Below are positions 51,513-60,943 of a stretch of DNA of 64,000 nt, piece after piece. The stretch is from DRYS01 sp964491605 (GTDB lineage Archaea > Thermoproteota > CALKCG01 > B24 > DRYS01). Position numbers and translations under genes: made by a program. The notes below the pieces were generated by a model. It was given only the letters and a program-made list of their open reading frames with translations, had not been told where the DNA came from and made no database searches. The stretch's first letter is position 1, and every line of letters begins with the position of its first letter. The stretch lies in NCBI GenBank assembly GCA_964491605.1, contig CAZBGY010000004.1, positions 1 to 64,000 of the forward strand, in the 5' to 3' direction.

Positions 51513-52844
51513 TTAACAGAAGGTATAGGCCGCGTTCCTCCTTAAATATTCCTCGAATTGCTCGATATACTTATAGCCTGTATCCGGGAATACGAGTACA
51601 TACACGCCTCTACCGCTAACTATCCTCGTAAAAGCGTGAAATACAGCTCCAGAGCTTAAACCTATAAGGAGACCCTCCCTTCTAGCTACGGTTATACAAC
51701 CTTCTATCGCTTCATCGAGTTTCACATCGATTATATTATCGAACTTAAACCAGTGTATCCACTTCATACCGGTCTCCACCCTCCTTATACCCGGTATAAC
51801 CTCGCCTCGAGCTGGTTGAACACCTACTACCTTTACGTTATCTCCGTATCTACTCTTGAAATAGAGGGAAATAGCACTCATATGACCAGAGGTTCCTAGA
51901 CCACCTACTATAACATCTGGTTTCACGCCTATCTCCCTAAGCTGTAGGTCGAGTTCTCTCGCCGTATACTTCAGATGAACTTTAAAGTTTGCATCGTTCT
52001 CGAACTGGTTTAGATGTGTTGCATTATCGATCCTAGCTTTAGATTCGACATCAGATATAGCTTCTACGGTTAAGCTTACAGGCATCCTTTCGATATCTGC
52101 ACCTAAGATCTTGAGGTAGGTATCGCTACATCTCTGTATAGTTTTAGGTATGAAGAGCTTAGTCTTCACACCAAGTATATTACCTATGGCCGCTAAAGCT
52201 ATACCGGTATTAGTCGATGTAGCTTCGTACATTATACTCTTTAAAGATCCTCTAGCTAAGGCATCGCTTATCATAGACCATCCTATCCTATCCTTAACAC
52301 TATTACTGAACGGATTGAATCCTTCAAGCTTAGCGAATACGGTAACGGTATCCGAGGAGAAGGACTTCAACCTTACAAGCGGGGTGGGCCATCCCTTGAA
52401 CAGTAGCTCTAGGGTATCGCCGTATACTCTAAGATTACTTCTAAGCCTATAATCGTTGGAGAAGCCTAGACTATCTAGATCCACCTTCACTCTAGGTATC
52501 TCTAAGAACGGTAACTTCAGATCGAAGAAGCCATATTCGATTTTTGACCCTCTCATAATCGATTCTAGAAGGTATTCGATACCTATAGGCCTACCAGATC
52601 TAGATACTATGCTGAACTCACCTCTATCCAACGATACTACCGGGGCTAGATCTGCTCCTAGAAGCTTTAAAGCTTCGAAAAGCTCAAAACCGGATAGAAT
52701 GATGCGGGATTCCCTATCGACGATTATAGGATTCTCTACAATCCATTTCCTCAGTATCTCGGAGTAGACTGGTATAACCTGTCTGATATCGACTTCGAAC
52801 GGTTGTCTGATTTCATCGAGAGGTATGAGCTCCACGTCTTTCAT
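51513..52844 (-). CDS. cysK: O-phosphoserine sulfhydrylase (cysteine synthase) with N-terminal degenerate SerK-like domain
   Basis: A PLP enzyme making cysteine, probably from O-phosphoserine. Numbered from the longer frame start (52862), the PLP lysine is K190 (NSVKDRIG), the substrate loop EATSTNTG starts at 213 and GTSGH is at 323-327. R360 falls where I recall Arg297 in the Aeropyrum phosphoserine enzyme, given a constant offset of 63 that also aligns Lys127, Thr152 and Ser153. Residues 10-80 align with SerK over DRESRIILSGFELFEALKLL, but SerK's PHEE and DGHHR read QPFE and SGFEL. I start at ATG 52844 because the operator and TATA spacing point to a leaderless start there. Confidence 0.88.
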   Translation of the reverse strand: MKDVELIPLDEIRQPFEVDIRQVIPVYSEILRKWIVENPIIVDRESRIILSGFELFEALKLLGADLAPVVSLDRGEFSIVSRSGRPIGIEYLLESIMRGSKIEYGFFDLKLPFLEIPRVKVDLDSLGFSNDYRLRSNLRVYGDTLELLFKGWPTPLVRLKSFSSDTVTVFAKLEGFNPFSNSVKDRIGWSMISDALARGSLKSIMYEATSTNTGIALAAIGNILGVKTKLFIPKTIQRCSDTYLKILGADIERMPVSLTVEAISDVESKARIDNATHLNQFENDANFKVHLKYTARELDLQLREIGVKPDVIVGGLGTSGHMSAISLYFKSRYGDNVKVVGVQPARGEVIPGIRRVETGMKWIHWFKFDNIIDVKLDEAIEGCITVARREGLLIGLSSGAVFHAFTRIVSGRGVYVLVFPDTGYKYIEQFEEYLRRNAAYTFC

Positions 52845-52855
52845 AACAGTGTTAT
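52843..52855. promoter_or_regulatory. Sulfur-regulon operator overlapping sulfhydrylase start codon
   Basis: ATAAC-AGT-GTTAT, a perfect 5-bp dyad. Read on the minus strand its last bases form the ATG of the gene (GTTATG), with a TATA-like TTTTTATCA about 26 bases upstream. It therefore covers the probable transcription start. Confidence 0.65.
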
Positions 52856-52896
52856 TAAACATTCTAACTATGATAAAAATCTTTCCCTGAAAAGGG

Positions 52897-54717
52897 TTAC
52901 CTCATAGTAGCTCTTAAGGCTTTAGCAGCTTCTCCTAGCTGAGCTTCGTATAGCTTAGCGTACATTCCTCCCCTCCTCAAGAGTTCTAGATGGGATCCCT
53001 CCTCGACTATCCTACCGTTATCAAGGACTATAACCCTATCTGCTAGAAACGTCGTAGATAATCTATGAGCTATTATGATACACGTCCTTCCCTTCAAGAA
53101 CATCTTCATAGCCCTCTGCAGGAGGCTCTCAGTATACGGATCCACACTGCTAGTAGCTTCATCCAGTATGACTATCTTCGGATTCCTTATCAAAGCCCTA
53201 GCTATGTTTATGAGCTGCCTCTGACCTACCGATAGGTTAGCTCCTCCTTCAGTTACACGCGTATACAGCCCTTCAGGAAGCCTCTCTACGAGTTCTTCTA
53301 ATCCAAGCCTCCTTATAGCTTCGACTATCTCTTCATCTGAGGCATCGGGTTTGCCGTACCTTATATTCTCTATAACCGTATCCTCGAATAATATAGGTTC
53401 CTGAGGTACTAGAGCTGTCTGTCTACGTAGCGATGATATCTTAATATTCCTGAGATCCACCCCATCTATGGCGACTCTACCCTTCTGCGGATCATAGAGT
53501 CTTAAGATTAGATTAGCTAGGGTAGTCTTACCTGCACCGGTAGGCCCTACTACAGCTAGTATCTCCCCTGGATTTATCTTCAGATCGAAATCTTCGAAAA
53601 CGGTGGTGCTACCGTAGCTGAAGTATACATGCTCCAGCGATACCTCCCCCCTTTCTATCTCAAAATCTACTGCGTCAGGCATCTCTACGACGGAGGATTT
53701 AGCATCCAGAAATTCGAATATCCTCTCAGCAGCTGCGAGAGCCGACTGGAATGTATTATAGAATAGAGCGACCATTATAACCGGTCCGAAGAACATCTCG
53801 AGGTAGCTGTAGAAGGCTACTAGGGATCCTATCGTAGCTTCACCTATGGATACTAGGTATCCGCCGTAGACTATGACTAAAGCTATAGCTGCACCCCTTA
53901 TCAAGTTCATCAGTGGGTTAATAAGCCCCATAATCCTAGTCGCCCGTATATTAGCTTGCATAACCTCATAACCTATACGGCTGAAGGATTCTATATCTAT
54001 ACGCCTCCTTTCGCTGTACGATTGCACCTCCCTTATACCGGATATGCTCTCCTCAACCTTAGATGTAAGCTCCCCCACCTTACTCCGAACAACTCTATAC
54101 GCAGCTCTACTCCTCTCAGCGATAGTTAAAGCTGTGAAAGCTATTAAAGGTATTAGGAGGCATACGGCTGCGGCTAGCTTCCAGTTTATCGATAGCATAG
54201 CGATTATAGCACCGGCTATGGTGAAGCTATTGAACAGCGTATCTAGTAGACCTGAAGTAGCGGTTTCACCCACTGTATCGATATCGTTGGTAAACCTTGA
54301 GATAATCTGCCCAGGTTCTACTGATGAGAAGTACCCGTAGTCTAGATACACAGATTTCTCGAACATAAGTGTTCTAAGATCGTATAGCAGCCTCTGGGTT
54401 ATCCATGATAACATATAGAATCTGAAGACCCCGGCGCACCAACCCATTAAAACGATCGATGCGAGAAGTATACCATACCGAACTATATTTCCTACATCGG
54501 CAGCCATTATACCCTGATCTATGAGTAGTCGGCCTATATACGGTGTATATAGGTTTAGGATTATCGATAGGCTTGCCGAAGCTAACAGCACGGCTAACCT
54601 AAGCTTATACCTAACTACGAACGATATTAACCGCTGTATAAGCTTGACGGCAGATTCTCTAGGCTTACCCTTCTCATCCATAGTGATGTATCTATGCATA
54701 GGCGGAGGGCGAACCAT
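52897..54717 (-). CDS. ABC exporter half-transporter (MsbA/multidrug type), subunit 2
   Basis: A 606-residue TMD-NBD protein. The six-helix exporter domain covers about residues 35-325. The ATPase has Walker A AVVGPTGAGKTT, Q-loop ALVPQEPILFEDTV, signature LSVGQRQLINIARAL (Val replaces the usual first Gly), Walker B IVILDEATSSVD and AHRLST. Four bases separate it from the upstream homologue, so the pair probably forms a heterodimer. In the partner the signature is the canonical LSGGQ. Substrate unknown. Confidence 0.93.
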   Translation of the reverse strand: MVRPPPMHRYITMDEKGKPRESAVKLIQRLISFVVRYKLRLAVLLASASLSIILNLYTPYIGRLLIDQGIMAADVGNIVRYGILLASIVLMGWCAGVFRFYMLSWITQRLLYDLRTLMFEKSVYLDYGYFSSVEPGQIISRFTNDIDTVGETATSGLLDTLFNSFTIAGAIIAMLSINWKLAAAVCLLIPLIAFTALTIAERSRAAYRVVRSKVGELTSKVEESISGIREVQSYSERRRIDIESFSRIGYEVMQANIRATRIMGLINPLMNLIRGAAIALVIVYGGYLVSIGEATIGSLVAFYSYLEMFFGPVIMVALFYNTFQSALAAAERIFEFLDAKSSVVEMPDAVDFEIERGEVSLEHVYFSYGSTTVFEDFDLKINPGEILAVVGPTGAGKTTLANLILRLYDPQKGRVAIDGVDLRNIKISSLRRQTALVPQEPILFEDTVIENIRYGKPDASDEEIVEAIRRLGLEELVERLPEGLYTRVTEGGANLSVGQRQLINIARALIRNPKIVILDEATSSVDPYTESLLQRAMKMFLKGRTCIIIAHRLSTTFLADRVIVLDNGRIVEEGSHLELLRRGGMYAKLYEAQLGEAAKALRATMR

Positions 54718-54721
54718 CCCA

Positions 54722-56488
54722 TCACACCTCCCTAGCTAATAGCTCTTCCTGATGAGCAAACTGGGATGCATAGAGCCTAGCGTATATACCTCCCTTAGCG
54801 AGTAACTCCTCATGTGTGCCATCCTCTACTATTCTCCCGTTATCTAGGACTAGGATTCTATCTGCGAGTTTAAGCGTCGAAAGCCTCTGGGTAACGATTA
54901 TAGCAGTCTTACCTTCTATAAGCTTCTTTAAAGCTTCGACTACTCTAACTTCTGTCTCCGCATCGAGGTTCGAGGTCGGATCGTCTAGTAGCAGGATTTC
55001 GGGGTTCATAAGTATAGCTCTAGCTATAGCGATCCTCTGTCTCTGCCCCCCGGAGAGTGTTACTCCACGTTCGGCTACAGGTGTTTCATAGCCTTGAGGT
55101 AGCTGGGATATGAAGTCGTGGATACCGGCTATACGGGCAGCTTCCACTATATCATCCATCTTAGCGTTAGGTTTACCGTATGCTATATTATCTTTTATCG
55201 TACCTGAGAATATAAATACATCCTGGTGTACGATACCTATATGCCTCCTCAGCGATGATATCTTAACCTTTCTAATATCCGTACCGTCTATGAGGACCGA
55301 GCCATCCCATGGATCGTAGAATCTAGGTATAAGCTTGAGGATTGTGCTCTTACCGGATCCCGTACCCCCAACTATAGCAACCTTCTCCCCAGGATTTATC
55401 TTAAACGATATATTCCTTAATACGGGCTTACCTTCTACATACCCGAACGATACATTCCTAAACTCTATAGCCCCTCTAACATCCCTAAGCTCTATAGCCC
55501 CCGGCTCCTCCTTAACTTCAGGTTCTGTATCGAGCACCTCGAAGATTTTACCTGCTGAAACAGCCGCCCTCTTATAGTTCAATATGAAGAAGCCGAAGGA
55601 TACTATAGGCCTATTAAGCATCGATAGATAGGTTATGAAAGCTACCAGGTCACCTAAACTCATCATACGGGATACAACCCTTAAACCTCCGTATATATAC
55701 ACTAGAACGCTCGCTACACCTGATAGTAGACCTATGGATGGCCACATAAATGATGAGAATCTAGCGAAGGATATCCTCAGATTATAGACGCTAGTAGCTT
55801 TATCCATATAGTTACCCTTGAATATAGGTTCTAGACCTAATGCTTTAACCACACGCATACCCGCTATATACTCCTTGATCACCGTGTTGAAGCGGCTGAA
55901 AACAGTCCATTGCTCCTCCAATATCGGCGCTATCTTGCTATTGAAGAATACGACGGCTACGGCTAGTACTGGGATGATTATGAAAGCTATCATGGTAAGC
56001 TCTACGTTGATCGTTAGGAGGATCGCTATAGCGATAACAAGAGTTATTATGGAGTGTATTAAGCGTGAGAACGAGAATCCTATGAATCTACCTATAGTAT
56101 CCATATCACCGGTGGTTCTCAGTATTATCTGACCTGTATCGATCCTATCGTAGAATCCGTATGATAGATCCTGTAGATGGCTGTAGAGATCGAGTCTAAG
56201 CCTAAATATAACCTTCTGGGATAGAAGCTCCGAGAAGTATCTATCTAGGAATTCTAAGAAGCCTGATGAAACAAATAGGGCTACGAGTATCGAGGCGTAA
56301 TAGGCCATCGCTAATGTATCGAAGCTTCCAACACCTATGAGCGATATTACATAGTTCACGAGATCCCTTACAACCCATGGTATAAGCATACCAGCGGCGA
56401 TACCTGCTATACTCACAGTCAAGAATAGCACTAGTACACGCTTCTCCCTAGCCATATACGTGAATAGTCTAGCGATGGGGCCTTTCAA
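54722..56488 (-). CDS. ABC exporter half-transporter (MsbA/multidrug type), subunit 1
   Basis: A 588-residue TMD-NBD protein with Walker A AIVGGTGSGKSTILKL, Q-loop GIVHQDVFIFSGTI, signature LSGGQRQRIAIARAI, and Walker B LLLDDPTSNLDAET, where Asp replaces the catalytic Glu after Walker B. The switch His is Gln (VTQRLST). This suggests one degenerate ATP site in a heterodimer with the downstream gene, as in TM287/288-type exporters. The start is TTG. The spacer to reverse gyrase (56489-56675) carries both promoters. Confidence 0.93.
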   Translation of the reverse strand: MKGPIARLFTYMAREKRVLVLFLTVSIAGIAAGMLIPWVVRDLVNYVISLIGVGSFDTLAMAYYASILVALFVSSGFLEFLDRYFSELLSQKVIFRLRLDLYSHLQDLSYGFYDRIDTGQIILRTTGDMDTIGRFIGFSFSRLIHSIITLVIAIAILLTINVELTMIAFIIIPVLAVAVVFFNSKIAPILEEQWTVFSRFNTVIKEYIAGMRVVKALGLEPIFKGNYMDKATSVYNLRISFARFSSFMWPSIGLLSGVASVLVYIYGGLRVVSRMMSLGDLVAFITYLSMLNRPIVSFGFFILNYKRAAVSAGKIFEVLDTEPEVKEEPGAIELRDVRGAIEFRNVSFGYVEGKPVLRNISFKINPGEKVAIVGGTGSGKSTILKLIPRFYDPWDGSVLIDGTDIRKVKISSLRRHIGIVHQDVFIFSGTIKDNIAYGKPNAKMDDIVEAARIAGIHDFISQLPQGYETPVAERGVTLSGGQRQRIAIARAILMNPEILLLDDPTSNLDAETEVRVVEALKKLIEGKTAIIVTQRLSTLKLADRILVLDNGRIVEDGTHEELLAKGGIYARLYASQFAHQEELLAREV

Positions 56489-56675
56489 CTCTACCTATCA
56501 CCTAACCTACCTAGGTATATTAGATACTTAACACAGATAGCTGCATACCCCTTCTTAAAGATTTCTCCCAAAATAACCGAGCTAATCGCGGCGAGTCGTA
56601 CATAAAAATCTAAGTTCAAGCTTGATCTAGTAAAGAAATAAGATGCGATGAGAGGGGGTTAAGGGGAGTATACCT

Positions 56676-59600
56676 ATGGTTTCACCTAACCTACACTGCA
56701 TATTCCGTGGTGGATGCCCTAATTGCGGAGGCGATATATCTGATCTTAGGCTTATCTACGGGCTTCCATGCGATTCATGCTTACCTGGAGATCGATATAT
56801 CGAATACGCACGCATATTATCTAGGAGTGAGCTGAGGAGGATTATCGTAGATGAGCTTAGACGTAACGGTAAGCTGAAACGGTATGCTAGCATAGCGGAT
56901 CTAGAGGGGGAGCTTGAACATTTCGAGGAAGTATTCTATAGAGGGACTGGCTCGAAGCTTCTAAGTATTCAGAGAAGTTGGGCTAAACAGGTTTTCAAAG
57001 GTAGATCTATAGCTATAGTAGCTCCTACTGGTATGGGTAAAACATCCTTCGGTATAGCACTACTAGCATATTTCGCTTTGAAGGGTATGAAAAGCTATAT
57101 GATCCTGCCGACCTCTCTTCTAGCACGGCAGGTTTATTCTAGGATAATATCGTTCATAGAGAGGAGCGGATACGGTGGTATAAAGGTTGCAGCCTACCAT
57201 TCTCTCATGACTGAGAAGGAGGCTAGAGAGATGTATGAACGTATACATAGTATGGATTTCGATATACTAGTAACGACCTCGACGTTTCTATCTAGAAAAT
57301 TCGACTTGATAAGAGATGCTAAGTTCGACGTAGTATTCGTGGATGATGTGGATTCCTTCCTGAGGACATCTAAGAATGTGGATAGGGTTTTGAAGCTTCT
57401 AGGATTCCCCGATGAGGTTATCGAAGCCGGGTATAAGATTATCGATGCTAGAAGGAGGTTTAAGAAGGCTTTAACCAGCAGGAGTGGCTTAGAGGATGCT
57501 AGATCCGAGGTTGAGAAGCTTGAGTCCATAATCATAGAGTTTCTCGAGAAGTATAGACCAGGTATACTCGTAGTTTCCGGTGCATCCGTAAGGGCTAAGC
57601 GTAGCAAGAGGGTTATGTTATTCAGGGAGCTTTTAAACTTCGAGTTAGGGGGTAGATTCGAGCTTCTAAGGAATGTAGAGGATCTATACGTTGAGCGCAG
57701 GAGGTCGATCGAAGAGGATACGGCGAACCTTGTAGCTAAGCTCGGCGGTGGAGGCTTAATATTCGTACCGATGGATATGGGTTCAGCTTACGCTGAGAAG
57801 CTTACAGATTATCTTAGGAGTAAGGGTGTAAAAGCTTACGCGTACGTTAAGCCTAGAAGGCGTATACTAGAGGAGTTCGTATCTGGTGTATACGATGTCC
57901 TTGTAGGGGTGGCATCTTTTAGAAGCCCGCTGGCTAGAGGAATAGATCTACCTCAAAGGATAAGGTATGCTATATTCGCCGGGGTGCCTAAGATCCGGAT
58001 AGATTTAGGGCTGGAAGGATTTAAGCCTAGGAGGGTTATGATACTTCTCTCACACCTTAGAGACTATGTTGCGGATGACGAGAAGATGCGGATAGACTAC
58101 TATGTTGCGACTCTACGTAGATACATATCTATGATATCCGTATCCGAGGGTAAGCTTATAGAGGAGGCTATAGCTAGAGGGGACAAACTTGACGGGTTTC
58201 TAGGTAGGATACAGGATATCTACGAGGAAGCAGCTGGGTTTGCTAGGAAGCTTATAGGGAGAGAAGATGTTAGAAAGGCTTTAGAAGAAAGCCCTAGACT
58301 AGTCTTAGAAGGAGGGGAGAGGCCTACCCTTATAGTACCAGATCCCGTAGGTTATATTCAGGGATCAGGGAGAACCTCTAGACTTTATAGTAGGGGTCTA
58401 TCGAAGGGGTTATCGATAGTCATAGTGGATGAGCGTAAAGCTTTCAACGGATTGATGGAGGAGGTTTCATGGTATATAGACGATGTTAGATGGAGGCATC
58501 TGGAATCCGTAGATCTAGACTCTATATTGAGGCAGATAGATGAGGAGAGAGATTACATAGCTAGGCTTACATCCGGTAAGGTTGAACCGGGTGAAGTTAA
58601 AGATATAGTTACTACGGCTTTACTACTAGTCGAATCTCCGAATAAAGCTAAGACTATAGCTAGATTCTTCGGTAGACCGCTTAAGAAGCGTGTCGGCTCT
58701 CTGACGGTGTACGAGGTAGATACAGGAACCGGGTTCCACCTCAATATAACGGCTTCAGGTGGACATATCTACGATCTGGTTACAGATGTAGGATACCATG
58801 GAGTGATCGTGGAGGATGGCAGGTATATACCAGTCTACGGATCTTTGAAGAGATGCCCTGAATGCGGAGAGCAGTATACGGATGAGATGGAGATATGCCC
58901 TCGATGCGATGCTAAGCTTATAGATAAAGCTACGATAGTGGAATCTCTAAGGGAGGCTTCCACAGAGGTCGATGTAGTATTCGTGGGTACGGATGCCGAT
59001 TCTGAGGGTGAAAAGATAGGGTGGGATACGGCGTGCATAGTATCACCATATACATCGCGTGTGAGCAGGGTTGAATTCCATGAGATAACTCGGAGAGCTA
59101 TACTTGAAGCGTTAAGCAGACCTAGAGAGTTCGATCAAGCTATGGTCGAAGCTCAACTCCTAAGACGTATAGAGGATAGATGGATAGGGTTCGAGCTGAG
59201 TAGCAGAGTTCAGAAGGCTTTCGGTAAGTCCACCTTATCTGCAGGTAGGGTGCAGACAGTCGTCCTAGGATGGGTTGTGGATAGATACGATAAAGCTAGG
59301 GCGAGCATCAAGGACTTTTTCAGGGTAACCTTAGAGAACGGTTTAACAGTCGTATTAGAGAAGCCTAAGATGGAGCGTAAACGTGTGGATGAGCTCGTAG
59401 CGGAGCTGAAAAGGAGCGAAGCCGTAGTAGAATTGGATTCTCTAGAGGAGGTTGAGGTTAAGCCCTACCCACCATTCTCCACTGATACCATGCTTGCAGA
59501 GGCTACGTCTAGCTTAAAACTTTCAGCGGACGATGTTATGAATCTAGCTCAGGAGCTATTCGAGATGGGGTTGATAACGTATCATAGGACAGATAGTGTA

Positions 59601-60392
59601 AGGGTATCGGATGTAGGGAGAAGTATAGCTCAAAGGTATCTTGAGGATAGATTCGGATCAAGGTACGTCGATCTGTTCAAACCTAGGGTATGGAGCATGG
59701 AAGGAGCTCACGAATGTATAAGGCCTACTAGACCTATAGATACGGATAGGCTTAAACAGCTGACGACTCTACGTATATTAACATTCCCAAGAACTTTAAC
59801 GAAAAACCATTACATGCTATACAAGCTTATCTTCGATAGATTCATAGCAAGCCAGATGAAGGAGGCTAAGGTTATCAAAGCCAGGTATAGAGTGAGACTC
59901 TTAGACGAAACGCTGGAGGGAGAGGGGTATATTAAGGTGATCGATCCAGGATTCACTATTATAAAGCCTCTTACGTTGCTGCCTGAAAGAGTTGAAGGTA
60001 GGTTTAAGGTAGTGGATCTGCAGTACTGGAGAGGGACTACCGTTAAATTCCATACGGAAAGCGATCTAGTGAGACTTATGAAGGAACGTGGGATCGGTAG
60101 GCCGTCGACATATGCGAAGGTTATCTCGACACTATTCAAGAGGGGATATGTAATTCAGCTACCTAGAGGCTACATTATACCTACCAGCCTGGGTAGGAGG
60201 ACGTATGAATACCTGTATAAAGGTTATGCTAGATACGTCTCCGAGGAGACTACACGTAGGCTTGAGGAAGCTATGAAGGCTGTGGAGGAGGGAAGCGCAT
60301 CCTACTTAGACATCTTGAAGGAGCTTGAAGTGGATATAAGGAGTTTAGCTGAGTATCCTGTAATCTACCAGGATTTCGGTGAAGTAAAGTAA
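56676..60392 (+). CDS. rgy: Reverse gyrase
   Basis: A 1238-residue helicase-topoisomerase IA fusion that adds positive supercoils, the hallmark of hyperthermophiles. The N-terminal zinc finger is C14, C17, C32, C35. Helicase motifs include Walker A APTGMGKTS (116-124) and DDVD (223-226). GSGRTSRLYSRGLSKGLSIV leads to the Toprim domain (LLLVESPNKAKTIARFFG). The second zinc finger is C727, C730, C741, C744. The catalytic tyrosine is Y969 in ITYHRTDSVR. The length shows no intein. It is followed by TFE 36 bases later. Confidence 0.97.
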   Translation: MVSPNLHCIFRGGCPNCGGDISDLRLIYGLPCDSCLPGDRYIEYARILSRSELRRIIVDELRRNGKLKRYASIADLEGELEHFEEVFYRGTGSKLLSIQRSWAKQVFKGRSIAIVAPTGMGKTSFGIALLAYFALKGMKSYMILPTSLLARQVYSRIISFIERSGYGGIKVAAYHSLMTEKEAREMYERIHSMDFDILVTTSTFLSRKFDLIRDAKFDVVFVDDVDSFLRTSKNVDRVLKLLGFPDEVIEAGYKIIDARRRFKKALTSRSGLEDARSEVEKLESIIIEFLEKYRPGILVVSGASVRAKRSKRVMLFRELLNFELGGRFELLRNVEDLYVERRRSIEEDTANLVAKLGGGGLIFVPMDMGSAYAEKLTDYLRSKGVKAYAYVKPRRRILEEFVSGVYDVLVGVASFRSPLARGIDLPQRIRYAIFAGVPKIRIDLGLEGFKPRRVMILLSHLRDYVADDEKMRIDYYVATLRRYISMISVSEGKLIEEAIARGDKLDGFLGRIQDIYEEAAGFARKLIGREDVRKALEESPRLVLEGGERPTLIVPDPVGYIQGSGRTSRLYSRGLSKGLSIVIVDERKAFNGLMEEVSWYIDDVRWRHLESVDLDSILRQIDEERDYIARLTSGKVEPGEVKDIVTTALLLVESPNKAKTIARFFGRPLKKRVGSLTVYEVDTGTGFHLNITASGGHIYDLVTDVGYHGVIVEDGRYIPVYGSLKRCPECGEQYTDEMEICPRCDAKLIDKATIVESLREASTEVDVVFVGTDADSEGEKIGWDTACIVSPYTSRVSRVEFHEITRRAILEALSRPREFDQAMVEAQLLRRIEDRWIGFELSSRVQKAFGKSTLSAGRVQTVVLGWVVDRYDKARASIKDFFRVTLENGLTVVLEKPKMERKRVDELVAELKRSEAVVELDSLEEVEVKPYPPFSTDTMLAEATSSLKLSADDVMNLAQELFEMGLITYHRTDSVRVSDVGRSIAQRYLEDRFGSRYVDLFKPRVWSMEGAHECIRPTRPIDTDRLKQLTTLRILTFPRTLTKNHYMLYKLIFDRFIASQMKEAKVIKARYRVRLLDETLEGEGYIKVIDPGFTIIKPLTLLPERVEGRFKVVDLQYWRGTTVKFHTESDLVRLMKERGIGRPSTYAKVISTLFKRGYVIQLPRGYIIPTSLGRRTYEYLYKGYARYVSEETTRRLEEAMKAVEEGSASYLDILKELEVDIRSLAEYPVIYQDFGEVK

Positions 60393-60428
60393 ATAACCGA
60401 GATGCTGCATTTAAATATCTAAGGCGAG

Positions 60429-60929
60429 TTGGATAAAACATCCAAACTGTTGGAGATCCTCGTCTCCTCTATAGTCGGTAAGGATGGGGGTAAAATCGTC
60501 AAGCTTTTAGAGGATGGAATACCTAGGACTGTAGAGGAGATAGCCCTTCAGACAGGTATAAGGGCAAGCGATATAAGAAGAGCTCTATACATGTTATCGA
60601 ATCTAGCTCTAGCTTCGACTATAAGAGAGTATAGCGGGGGACAGTATGGGATATACCAGTATAAGTGGATACTCCATAAGGAGAGAGTTGAAGGATTCAT
60701 CGCGCAGGAGAAGAAGAAGATACTTAAAAGGCTTAGAGAGAGAATGGAGTTCGAAGAGAATAACCAGTTCTATACATGCGGGAATGATGGATGCCCTAAG
60801 TATACGTTCGACGAAGCTATGGATCTGAACTTCAGATGCGAGAAATGCGGAGATTCGTTGAAACCTATCGATAATAGCAGGCTTAAGGAGATGCTTGCGA
60901 AGAAGATCGAGGAGATCGATAAGGATTAA
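60429..60929 (+). CDS. tfe: Transcription factor TFE-alpha
   Basis: A 166-residue homologue of TFIIE-alpha that helps open promoters with TBP and TFB. It has an N-terminal winged helix (GIPRTVEEIALQTGIRASDI, RRALYMLSNLALAS), a charged linker (EKKKILKRLRERMEFEE) and a zinc ribbon (TCGNDGCPKYTFDEA, FRCEKCGD). The start is TTG. It lies 14 bases before the DUF2110 gene, its frequent neighbour in archaea. Confidence 0.95.
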   Translation: MDKTSKLLEILVSSIVGKDGGKIVKLLEDGIPRTVEEIALQTGIRASDIRRALYMLSNLALASTIREYSGGQYGIYQYKWILHKERVEGFIAQEKKKILKRLRERMEFEENNQFYTCGNDGCPKYTFDEAMDLNFRCEKCGDSLKPIDNSRLKEMLAKKIEEIDKD

Positions 60930-60943
60930 TCTGACGGAATGAT

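Noticed and set aside
55818..56132. 104-codon plus-strand frame
   Set aside because: Antisense shadow of the ABC exporter gene, no start signal.
56676..60392. Possible intein in reverse gyrase
   Set aside because: Length and motif spacing are normal for reverse gyrase; no splicing-type residues or extra block.
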